Below, piece by piece: positions 1-6,133 of a stretch of DNA of 6,133 nucleotides. The DNA is taken from contig PEVZ01000005.1 of assembly GCA_002779665.1 (NCBI GenBank), forward strand, positions 1 through 6,133. The letters run 5' to 3'. The translations under genes were made by a program, and so were the position numbers. Each line of letters opens with the position of its first letter. Positions within the stretch are counted from its first letter, which is position 1. This DNA is from Candidatus Roizmanbacteria bacterium CG06_land_8_20_14_3_00_34_14. GTDB lineage: Bacteria; Patescibacteriota; Microgenomatia; UBA1406; GWC2-37-13. Below the pieces are notes generated by a model. The model ran no database searches and had not been told where the DNA came from. It saw nothing but the letters and a program-made list of their open reading frames with translations.

Positions 1-2870
1 CTCGACAACATAATTTAAAAAACATTAACGCCGATATTCCTAAAAATAAATTTGTTGTTGTCACCGGAATTTCCGGATCAGGAAAGTCTTCGCTGGCTTT
101 TGACACAATCTACGCCGAAGGGCAGAGGCGTTATGTTGAATCTCTCTCTGCCTATGCCCGTCAGTTTTTAGGAATAATGGATAAACCCGATGTTGATTTA
201 ATTGAAGGCCTATCTCCTGCTATATCAATCGACCAAAAAACGACTTCTCATAATCCTCGGTCAACCGTTGGAACAATCACTGAGATTTATGATTATTTTC
301 GTTTACTTTTTGCCAAAGTTGCTCATCCTCACTGTCCAAATTGTGGACGGGAAATCAGTAAAATGTCAGTCGATGAGATTGTTTCCCGGGTAATGAAAGA
401 GATAGAAAATAAAACTTTAGTTGACAAAATTAAGCCCCATAAATTTTTAATAATTTCTCCGATCGTCAGAAATAAAAAAGGTGAGTTTCGGGACCTTTTT
501 GATAATCTCCGTTCAAAAGGATTGACTCAAATTATTGTCGATGGGAAGACTTTTAGTCTCGATGAAGAGATTGATTTGATTAAAACCAATAAACATAGAA
601 TAGAGACAATCATTGATACGATTTCTTTTGGTCATAAAGAAATGAAAAATAAAATTTTTGTAGAAACTCTAAGGTCTCGATTAGTAACTGCCATAGAACA
701 ATCTTTAAAGCTTTCAGACGGCCTTGTAATTATTAAATCGGGCGAGACCGAACATCTTTATTCAGAAACATTTTCTTGTCCTATTTGTAATATTTCTTTG
801 CCAGAAATAGAACCACGGATGTTTTCCTTTAATTCCCCTCTTGGAGCTTGTGAAAATTGCCGGGGACTGGGAACGATTTTTGCCGTTGACCGAGATTTAA
901 TTTTAAATAAAAATCTTTCACTTCTTGAAGGAGGAATTCTTCCTTTTAATAAACTTTTTTTTCATGAGACTTGGTATGTCCGTTTAATTAAACAAGTATG
1001 TCTGGAAGAGGGGATAAACATGAATATTCAAATAAACAAATTAACAAATAAACAAATAGATATTTTATTAAAAGGAACAAATAAGATTTATAGGGTTGAC
1101 GGAGTCAATCGCTTTGGTCGAGCGACGACTATTAGTGAAAAATTTACCGGAATTATTGCCGAATTAGAACGTAGATATATTGAAACTCAAGGTGATTATT
1201 CAGCGATGGAAATTCAAAAATATATGAGGGAGGAAACCTGCCCAAAATGTCAAGGACTTCGTTTAAAACCGGAAATTTTGGCAATTACAATTGATAAAAA
1301 AAATATCACCCAAATTTCTGATTTATCGATTGATCATTTAACTGATTATTTTAAAGAAAAGTTGGAATTAATTTTATCACCTTATGAAAATCAAATTGCC
1401 AAACCGATTACAAAAGAAATTTTAACCAGGTTAAATTTTCTAAACAGCGTTGGTTTGTCATACCTCACTATTAGTCGAAGGTCAGGAACCTTGTCCGGCG
1501 GAGAGCTACAAAGAATTAGATTAGCCTCTCAAATCGGAAGTGGATTGACCGGAGTTCTATATGTCTTAGATGAACCGTCGATTGGACTTCACCCAAAGGA
1601 TGTATCAGCTTTGATTTTGACATTAAAAAATCTTCGGGATTTAGGGAATAGTTTAATTGTCGTTGAACACGATCGGGAGACAATTGAGGCAGCCGATTAT
1701 TTAGTTGAGTTAGGGGAAAAAGCCGGAAAGAATGGCGGAAAAATTATTTTTAGTGGAAAGATTTCAGAGATGAAAAAGACAAAAGCATCTTTGACCGGGC
1801 AGTATTTGAATGGAGAAAAATCAATTAGCATAAGGAACAAAAATATTTGTTCCCTAAAAAAAAACCATGGTGAATTGATTTTTTCTGGTATTACTCATAA
1901 TAATTTGAAAAATATTAACGTAAGAATTCCTTTAGGTAATCTAATAGGAGTTACCGGCGTTTCCGGTTCAGGAAAATCTTCCTTGATCATAGAGACCATT
2001 TATCCAGCTTTAAAATATTATTTAGATGGGTATTTTCACGATAAAATTGGTGAATTCAAAAAAATTGAAGGCTATCAATATCTTGATCGGGTTCATATGG
2101 TTGATCAGTCTCCAATAGGTCGAACTCCACGGAGTAATCCGGCCACTTATATTGGTTTTTTTGATGAAATCAGAGAGATATTTGCCTCAACAGTTGACGC
2201 CCGCGAACGCGGATTTGAAAAAGGTAGATTTTCATTTAATATCAAGGGAGGACGTTGTGAAAAGTGTCAGGGAGCCGGCGTTTTAAAAATTGAAATGCAG
2301 TTTTTAGCTGATGTTTATGTAATCTGTGATGTCTGTCAGGGAAACCGATATAATAAGGAAACCCTTGAAGTGAAATATAAGGACAAAAATATTTATGAAA
2401 TTTTGAGAATGACTGTCGATGAAGCTTTAACTTTTTTTAATAATCATTATAAGGTATTTTCCAAATTAAGTTTTTTACAAAAAACCGGTTTAGGATATCT
2501 TGAATTAGGACAGCCTGCCCCAACCTTATCAGGGGGAGAAGCACAACGACTTAAATTAGCTAATGAATTATCCCGTCGTGATACCGGAAGAACTATTTAT
2601 ATTTTAGACGAACCAACCACGGGTTTACATTTCTATGATATAGAAAAATTACTTCATACAATTACTGAATTAGTTGAACGGGGTAATACGGTGATTGTTA
2701 TTGAACATAATCTTGACGTTATCAAAAGCTGTCAATATATAATTGATTTAGGACCAGACGGGGGAGATAAAGGAGGTAAAGTTATTTATCAGGGAGAAAT
2801 TGACGGCATAATTAAGGTAAAATCTTCTTATACGGGGGAATATTTGAGAAAAATGACAATTAATAAATAA
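1..2870 (+). CDS. uvrA: UvrA, excinuclease ABC subunit A (5' end cut by window edge)
   Basis: DNA-damage sensor of nucleotide excision repair: an ATP-dependent dimer that recognises bulky lesions in the cytoplasm and loads UvrB. The reading frame is open from base 3, giving 955 visible residues. It opens with the family N-terminus (HNLKNI, then Walker [10 protein letters not shown] at 66-92), so only about ten residues lie off the window. The first in-frame ATG, at 177, falls inside conserved UvrA sequence (GIMDKPDVD) and is not the start. Seen in order: a CxxC pair in the UvrB-binding region (333-344); zinc module C-x2-C-x20-C-x2-C (777-860); a CxxC pair after the insertion domain (1239-1250); ABC signature LSGGE (1491-1505) and Walker [11 protein letters not shown] (1563-1592); second Walker [10 protein letters not shown] (1956-1982); zinc module C-x2-C-x19-C-x2-C (2256-2336); second LSGGE (2526-2540) and Walker [11 protein letters not shown] (2601-2630). 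No frameshift or lost motif is visible. Length is normal for the family (about 940-965 residues). Identification is essentially certain. Confidence 0.98.
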   Translation, partial: RQHNLKNINADIPKNKFVVVTGISGSGKSSLAFDTIYAEGQRRYVESLSAYARQFLGIMDKPDVDLIEGLSPAISIDQKTTSHNPRSTVGTITEIYDYFRLLFAKVAHPHCPNCGREISKMSVDEIVSRVMKEIENKTLVDKIKPHKFLIISPIVRNKKGEFRDLFDNLRSKGLTQIIVDGKTFSLDEEIDLIKTNKHRIETIIDTISFGHKEMKNKIFVETLRSRLVTAIEQSLKLSDGLVIIKSGETEHLYSETFSCPICNISLPEIEPRMFSFNSPLGACENCRGLGTIFAVDRDLILNKNLSLLEGGILPFNKLFFHETWYVRLIKQVCLEEGINMNIQINKLTNKQIDILLKGTNKIYRVDGVNRFGRATTISEKFTGIIAELERRYIETQGDYSAMEIQKYMREETCPKCQGLRLKPEILAITIDKKNITQISDLSIDHLTDYFKEKLELILSPYENQIAKPITKEILTRLNFLNSVGLSYLTISRRSGTLSGGELQRIRLASQIGSGLTGVLYVLDEPSIGLHPKDVSALILTLKNLRDLGNSLIVVEHDRETIEAADYLVELGEKAGKNGGKIIFSGKISEMKKTKASLTGQYLNGEKSISIRNKNICSLKKNHGELIFSGITHNNLKNINVRIPLGNLIGVTGVSGSGKSSLIIETIYPALKYYLDGYFHDKIGEFKKIEGYQYLDRVHMVDQSPIGRTPRSNPATYIGFFDEIREIFASTVDARERGFEKGRFSFNIKGGRCEKCQGAGVLKIEMQFLADVYVICDVCQGNRYNKETLEVKYKDKNIYEILRMTVDEALTFFNNHYKVFSKLSFLQKTGLGYLELGQPAPTLSGGEAQRLKLANELSRRDTGRTIYILDEPTTGLHFYDIEKLLHTITELVERGNTVIVIEHNLDVIKSCQYIIDLGPDGGDKGGKVIYQGEIDGIIKVKSSYTGEYLRKMTINK
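1035..1058 (+). repeat. 8-bp tandem repeat inside uvrA
   Basis: Three consecutive units of AACAAAT(T/A), the last two identical, lie in the UvrA insertion-domain coding region. They encode part of NKLTNKQID. The period of 8 is not a multiple of 3, so the units are read in different frames. The peptide still lines up with the ordinary family segment before a conserved xILLxGT stretch, so it does not look like an added insertion. It may only reflect AT-rich composition. Confidence 0.5.
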
Positions 2871-2886
2871 ATATATTGATTAAATC

Positions 2887-2918
2887 TGTCATTCCCGCGA
2901 AGGCGGGAATCCAGACTA
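2887..2918 (+). repeat. Palindromic intergenic repeat, copy 1 (dRS3-like core)
   Basis: The unit starts TGTC and ends TCCAGACTA around a perfect 8-bp stem: ATTCCCGC (2891-2898) pairs with GCGGGAAT (2903-2910) across a GAAG loop. The core fits the pattern ATTCCC-N8-GGGAAT known as dRS3 in Neisseria. Similar GTCATTCCCGC...GCGGGAATCCAG units are dispersed in many bacterial genomes (family knowledge, not checked here). It lies 16 bases after the uvrA stop. No T-tract follows the stem, so it does not look like an intrinsic terminator, although the hairpin could protect the uvrA mRNA 3' end. Confidence 0.8.
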
Positions 2919-2934
2919 AAATTACCAAATAAAA

Positions 2935-4818
2935 ATGAAATTGATAGACTGGATCTCCTCCTACGAGGGGATGACATTGTTTGTAGGAAAATTTGTCAAA
3001 TATTTTTTTCTTCTTCTTCTATCATTTATTATCTATCATCTATCATCTAATGTTGTTCTTGCTTCTGACTTCAAAACTGACTATCAAGTCGAATATAATC
3101 TCTCAGAATCACAGAATAACTTAAACTCTCAAGTAAATTTTAAAATTAAAATTATTAATTTAAAAAGTGAAGTGTTTGTCAGTAAATTCGCTATCAGTAT
3201 TCCTAATACTTTTTCGATTGCTAATCTTAAAGCCTCTGATGACAACGGATATATTACACCAAAAGTGACAACAGACGAAGAAAAAACTAAAATCGAACTG
3301 GAATTTTCAAATCCAGCGGTTGGAAAAGATTCTGTTAATACCTTTTTTTTGAATTTTGATCAGTCAAATTTATTTAAAGTAAATGGTAAGGTCTGGGAGG
3401 TGATCTTGCCGGTTATAGAAAATAAGCAAGATGAATCATATGCGGTGACGGTCAATTTACCGCAGACAACTAATAAAAAAATTTCCATTTCAAAACCAAA
3501 GCCTGATTTGGTGACCGGGAATAAAATAATTTGGAATAATCCAAATACAAAAACAATTTATGCTGTTTTTGGGGACGTCCAAGTTTATCAATCAGAATTA
3601 ACCTATCATTTAAAAAACGACCAAATATACCCAATTTTTACGGAAGTGGCTTTCCCACCCGAAACCGCCAGTCAAAAAATATTTATCCAATCAATTAGCC
3701 CCGCCCCGGAATCAACCCGTATAGATGAGGATAGTAATTATTTAGGAAAATATTTTCTTAAACCGCTTGAGACAAAAACAATTGTTTATAAAAGTCAAAT
3801 TGAAGTTTATTCAAAAACAAGAGATGATTCGACATTATATTTTAGAAATATTATCAATCAACAAAAAAATTATCTTTTGACAGCGAAAAAATATTGGCAA
3901 CTTGATAAATTAGATTTGATAAAGAATATAGAAAGCCCAAAAGAAATATATGATTTCGTGACCAATCGACTTAAATATAATTACAATAAAATTAATTCTG
4001 ATAATAAACGACTTGGGGCGGATTTAGTGATGTCTAATCCTGACCAAGCCGTCTGCCTTGAATTTTCAGATCTTTTTATCGCGATTGCAAGGGAGAAAGG
4101 AATATATTCGCGTGAAGTTGAAGGTTACGGTTTTTCTTTAGACCCAAAACTTCAACCTCTATCCTTATCTTCTGATATTTTGCATGCCTGGCCGGAATAT
4201 TTTGATACAAAAACTGAAAACTGGGTTGCCATTGATCCGACTTGGGAAAATACATCAGGAATAAATTATTTTGATTCTTTTGATTTGAATCATATTGTTT
4301 TTGTCATTCGCGGAAAAAATTCCGATTATCCTTATGCGGCCGGAATGTATAAGATTGAAAACTCACACGATATTCTTATTAAACCAGCTACAAGTCAACC
4401 AGTGGAGAAAAAAGAGATATTATTAGAAGGTTTGGATTTTCCAACCACAATTTCCGACAAAAAATCTTATCAGGGAAAATTTACCTTAAAAAATGTTGGT
4501 AACAGTTATCTTTGGGGTTTACCGGTCAATTTAGAAGTTAAAAATATTATTCTTAAAAAAGATAAATTTATTATTCCGGTTTTGGCACCATTCGAAAAAA
4601 AAGAAATTATTTTTGATTATTTAGCTAAAGAGAAAAATAAAAAGGAAAAAGGTGAATTAAATATTATAGTTTTAAAAAAACAGCTTCTAAACCAAAACAT
4701 TATTATTATTCCGGAGGTCTATACTTTATTGATAAAAATTTTTACGGTTGTTTTTGGTTTTTCAGTCTTATTTTTAATTTACAGGGCTATTATAAATATA
4801 AGACGAAATGATCACTAA
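2935..4818 (+). CDS. Exported, membrane-anchored transglutaminase-like protein
   Basis: 627 residues; no gene name is justified. A signal peptide is evident: K19 and K22, a hydrophobic core at about 23-34, and a likely cleavage after A43 (VLA|SDF). Residues about 45-320 are polar and beta-rich, probably Ig-like sandwiches. Residues about 330-445 match a transglutaminase-like core: IYDFVTNRLKYNY, then C374 (AVCLEFSDLF), H417 (LHAWPEYF) and D434 (AIDPTWEN), in the family's order and spacing. Residues about 480-590 resemble another beta-sandwich (FTLKNVGNSYLWGLPV). A membrane helix at about 597-616 followed by RAIINIRRNDH fits a stop-transfer anchor with a short cytoplasmic tail, so the enzyme should face outward. 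This superfamily includes cross-linking enzymes and cysteine peptidases, and the substrate here is unknown. Start uncertain: ATG 2935 has no Shine-Dalgarno and the next residues come from repeat copy 2. ATG 2971 (M13) gives a cleaner signal peptide, but its GAGG lies only two bases upstream. The gene overlaps uvrC by 11 bases. Confidence 0.85.
   Translation: MKLIDWISSYEGMTLFVGKFVKYFFLLLLSFIIYHLSSNVVLASDFKTDYQVEYNLSESQNNLNSQVNFKIKIINLKSEVFVSKFAISIPNTFSIANLKASDDNGYITPKVTTDEEKTKIELEFSNPAVGKDSVNTFFLNFDQSNLFKVNGKVWEVILPVIENKQDESYAVTVNLPQTTNKKISISKPKPDLVTGNKIIWNNPNTKTIYAVFGDVQVYQSELTYHLKNDQIYPIFTEVAFPPETASQKIFIQSISPAPESTRIDEDSNYLGKYFLKPLETKTIVYKSQIEVYSKTRDDSTLYFRNIINQQKNYLLTAKKYWQLDKLDLIKNIESPKEIYDFVTNRLKYNYNKINSDNKRLGADLVMSNPDQAVCLEFSDLFIAIAREKGIYSREVEGYGFSLDPKLQPLSLSSDILHAWPEYFDTKTENWVAIDPTWENTSGINYFDSFDLNHIVFVIRGKNSDYPYAAGMYKIENSHDILIKPATSQPVEKKEILLEGLDFPTTISDKKSYQGKFTLKNVGNSYLWGLPVNLEVKNIILKKDKFIIPVLAPFEKKEIIFDYLAKEKNKKEKGELNIIVLKKQLLNQNIIIIPEVYTLLIKIFTVVFGFSVLFLIYRAIINIRRNDH
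2945..2976 (-). repeat. Palindromic repeat, diverged inverted copy 2
   Basis: The reverse complement of these 32 bases aligns without gaps to copy 1 at 2887-2918, with 25 of 32 positions identical. The shared ends are TGTCAT and CTA. The copy still forms its own hairpin: ATCTCCTC (2953-2960) pairs with GAGGGGAT (2965-2972) across CTAC, with one G-T wobble. Its orientation is opposite to copy 1, as in a foldback pair. It overlaps the annotated 5' end of the transglutaminase-like gene, encodes residues 4-14 of the long form of that protein, and contains the alternative ATG at 2971. Confidence 0.75.
3003..3049 (+). repeat. Low-complexity tract in the signal-peptide coding region
   Basis: A run of seven T (3003-3009) is followed by C and TTC triplets, and then by a 7-bp tandem repeat ATCTATC (3031-3049, about 2.7 copies). 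Together they encode most of the hydrophobic core and the IIYHLSS segment of the signal peptide. Neither the homopolymer nor the 7-bp unit preserves frame if its copy number changes, so slippage here would switch off the protein. No variation can be shown from one sequence. Confidence 0.5.
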
Positions 4819-6064
4819 AAGTCAAATAGACAATCTGCCCAGTACAATCGGCATCTACTTTTTTAAAAATGATAAGGTAATAAATTACATTGGTAAATCT
4901 GTCAATATTAAATCGAGAGTATCTTCTCATCTTGAGAATGCTAAATTAGATAATAAGGAAAAATTAATAATTAAAAATTCAAATATCGTCGAAGCAGTTG
5001 CGACGGAATCGGAATTTAAGGCCTTAATTCTTGAAGCAAAATTGATTAGAGAGCTTCAACCTAAATACAATTCAATCTGGAAGGATGACAAAAGCCCTCT
5101 TTATATCAAAATAACAGTCAAAGAAGAATTTCCAAAAATAATAATTACCCGTAAGCCTTCGGATGGATCGTTATACTTCGGACCATTCTCATCGGTCAGA
5201 ATGGTTGAAAAAATTATTAATGATATTAGACGGATCATTCCTTTTTGTACTCAAAAAAAATTAAGTAATAAAGCCTGTTTCTACTCAAAAATTGGTCTAT
5301 GCAATCCTTGTCCAAATGAAATAAAAAATATTGAACAAAAAAAACAATACAAAAAAAATATCAGACAAGTCATTTCTATTTTAAACGGTAACATAAAAAT
5401 TATTGTCAGGGATTTGAGTCAACAGTTAAATGTACTAATAAAAGATAATCAATATGAACAGGCGATTGTCATTCGCAATAAAATGTTTAGGTTTAATCGG
5501 TTGTTAAGTTTAAAAGACGATTCTGATTTCTCTTTCAAAGATAACGAAAAGAAAATTCGCGAAATGTTTCTTTTTCTCAAAAAATATTTTCCGCAATTGA
5601 AAAAATTAGAACGAATCGAGACATATGATATTAGCAATTTGGGATTAAAACAGGCGGTCGGATCGATGGTGGTAATGAATAATGGTCAGATTGATAAAAA
5701 AGAATATCGTAAATTTAAAATTAAGCAATTAGGCCTGAGTTCGGATTTTGATCGATTAAAAGAGGTTATGAGCCGGAGGCTTCAGCAAAAATGGCCATTA
5801 CCTGATTTGATGATTATCGATGGGGGCAAACCACAAATTAAGGCAATTTTGAAAATTCTTGATTCTAATAAAGTATCTATACCTTTGCTAGGAATTGCAA
5901 AAAATCCGGATAGAGTGATTGCGGGGATTGCGGGATATCCAAATTTATTTTTGAAAAATGACAGTGATATTTTAAACATTATCAGGCTTTTGAGAGACGA
6001 ATCGCATCGCTTTGCCCGCAAATATCATCTTTTTTTAAGAAATAAGTATTTTCTAATCCAATAA
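4808..6064 (+). CDS. uvrC: Compact UvrC, excinuclease ABC subunit C (no C-terminal HhH domain)
   Basis: Dual-incision nuclease of nucleotide excision repair, recruited by DNA-bound UvrB. The N-terminal GIY-YIG nuclease (3' incision) shows G15-I16-Y17, Y27-I28-G29, R37 and E76. A cysteine cluster follows at C147, C157, C165 and C168, matching the [4Fe-4S]-type cluster of UvrC but with the last pair as C-x2-C. A UVR (UvrB-binding) segment spans about 200-235 (YEQAIVIRNKM). The RNase H-like nuclease (5' incision) keeps its catalytic set: D274 (TYDISNLG), D338 (MIIDGG) and H400 (RDESHRFA). At 418 residues it is far below the usual 590-620. It ends 18 residues after the catalytic His, so the tandem helix-hairpin-helix DNA-binding domain is absent. 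The stretch from UVR to the first Asp is about 90 residues shorter than in Thermotoga UvrC (Asp367 there). The ATG lies inside the preceding gene (11-base overlap) with no clear Shine-Dalgarno, which suggests translational coupling. All catalytic residues are present, so I infer a working enzyme rather than a pseudogene. Confidence 0.93.
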   Translation: MITKSQIDNLPSTIGIYFFKNDKVINYIGKSVNIKSRVSSHLENAKLDNKEKLIIKNSNIVEAVATESEFKALILEAKLIRELQPKYNSIWKDDKSPLYIKITVKEEFPKIIITRKPSDGSLYFGPFSSVRMVEKIINDIRRIIPFCTQKKLSNKACFYSKIGLCNPCPNEIKNIEQKKQYKKNIRQVISILNGNIKIIVRDLSQQLNVLIKDNQYEQAIVIRNKMFRFNRLLSLKDDSDFSFKDNEKKIREMFLFLKKYFPQLKKLERIETYDISNLGLKQAVGSMVVMNNGQIDKKEYRKFKIKQLGLSSDFDRLKEVMSRRLQQKWPLPDLMIIDGGKPQIKAILKILDSNKVSIPLLGIAKNPDRVIAGIAGYPNLFLKNDSDILNIIRLLRDESHRFARKYHLFLRNKYFLIQ

Positions 6065-6082
6065 TGAGCATGAAATCAAGTT

Positions 6083-6133
6083 TTAAAAATCAACAGGATT
6101 AACTTTTATTTTCCTAAATAACTTCTGTTTTTC
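6083..6133 (-). CDS. Possible 3' end of a convergent gene (partial, unidentified)
   Basis: Read on the minus strand from the window edge, one frame is open for 16 codons and ends at TAA (6085-6083), giving EKQKLFRKIKVNPVDF. The other two minus frames hit stops within nine codons. The basic, hydrophobic composition and Lys/Ile codons resemble the neighbouring genes, and the end would sit 18 bases from the uvrC stop in a convergent arrangement. Sixteen open codons can occur by chance, and the peptide is too short to identify. No hairpin terminator for either gene is visible in 6065-6082. Confidence 0.3.
   Translation of the reverse strand, partial: EKQKLFRKIKVNPVDF

Larger units (their letters stand above)
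2887..2976. repeat. 90-bp foldback element formed by the two inverted repeat copies
   Basis: Two 32-bp arms in opposite orientation flank a 26-bp AT-rich spacer (2919-2944). The outer ends are TGTCAT and ATGACA, a perfect 6-bp terminal inverted repeat. This is the shape of a very small non-autonomous (MITE- or REP-doublet-like) element, but no clear target-site duplication is visible: TAAATC precedes it and TTGTTT follows it. It holds no gene. In mRNA it could fold either as two small hairpins or as one long imperfect stem. The ATG at 2935 would lie in the loop and the ATG at 2971 at the foot of the second arm. Mobility is inferred only from the shape. Confidence 0.55.

Noticed and set aside
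202..393. 63-codon plus-strand open frame inside uvrA
   Set aside because: It lies wholly within conserved UvrA coding sequence in another frame, and its translation shows no recognisable motif.
2891..2922. Intrinsic terminator after uvrA
   Set aside because: The stem is strong but is followed by CCAGACTAAAATT rather than a T-tract, and the sequence is explained by the repeat family.
2917..2922. Promoter for the transglutaminase-like gene (TAAAAT as a -10 box)
   Set aside because: No acceptable -35 box lies about 17 bases upstream, because that position is the GC-rich hairpin. AT-rich DNA gives many chance -10 matches.
5449..5637. 62-codon minus-strand open frame opposite uvrC
   Set aside because: It is antisense to conserved UvrC sequence leading into the catalytic Asp region, with no motif or ribosome binding site that I could support.
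5782..6021. 79-codon minus-strand open frame opposite uvrC
   Set aside because: It overlaps the conserved MIIDGG and RDESH segments of UvrC on the other strand, and is best explained as a shadow of that gene.
6030..6064. Frameshift at the T7 run (6030-6036) as the cause of the missing UvrC C-terminal domain
   Set aside because: Adding or removing one T leads to a stop within a few codons. No helix-hairpin-helix sequence is recognisable in the remaining bases in any frame, so a simple indel does not explain the short end.
1..6064. Alternative genetic code (TGA as glycine)
   Set aside because: No in-frame TGA occurs in any of the three genes, and glycines in conserved motifs use GGN codons.
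1..6133. CRISPR array, tRNA, rRNA or insertion sequence with transposase
   Set aside because: No regularly spaced direct repeats, cloverleaf-like segment, rRNA-like sequence or transposase motif was found. Nearly all of the window is accounted for by three genes.

Overview
The window looks like a piece of an AT-rich (roughly one-third GC by eye) bacterial genome. It carries three consecutive plus-strand genes: a UvrA missing its first few codons, a secreted and membrane-anchored transglutaminase-like protein, and a compact UvrC. My best guess at the source is a Patescibacteria/CPR lineage, perhaps Microgenomates-like. This guess rests on the very short UvrC, the tight packing, the AT-rich Lys/Asn/Ile-heavy proteins and the style of intergenic repeat. 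It is an inference, not something the sequence proves. The standard code fits: all three genes stop at TAA and none contains an in-frame TGA, so the TGA=Gly code of Gracilibacteria/SR1 does not apply.

Layout. Bases 1-2870 encode UvrA, with both ABC ATPase modules and both four-cysteine zinc modules intact. Bases 2871-2934 are a short gap containing a palindromic repeat of the type GTCATTCCCGC...GCGGGAATCCAG. A diverged, inverted second copy lies at 2945-2976, inside the annotated 5' end of the next gene. Bases 2935-4818 encode a 627-residue protein with a signal peptide, beta-rich extracytoplasmic regions, a transglutaminase-like Cys-His-Asp core and a C-terminal membrane anchor. Its last 11 bases overlap the start of the third gene (4808-6064). 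That gene is a 418-residue UvrC that keeps the GIY-YIG residues, the UVR motif and the Asp-Asp-His residues of the second nuclease. It lacks the C-terminal helix-hairpin-helix domain and about 90 residues of the usual middle region. The last 50 bases may hold the 3' end of a convergent minus-strand gene.

How they work together. UvrA finds bulky DNA damage and loads UvrB, and UvrC cuts on both sides of the lesion, so two parts of nucleotide excision repair are co-oriented here. UvrB is not in the window. The exported protein between them has no evident repair role, but the overlap with uvrC suggests the two are co-transcribed and translationally coupled. The points most worth following up are the inverted repeat pair that surrounds and contains both candidate start codons of the middle gene, and the doubly shortened UvrC with its altered cysteine spacing.
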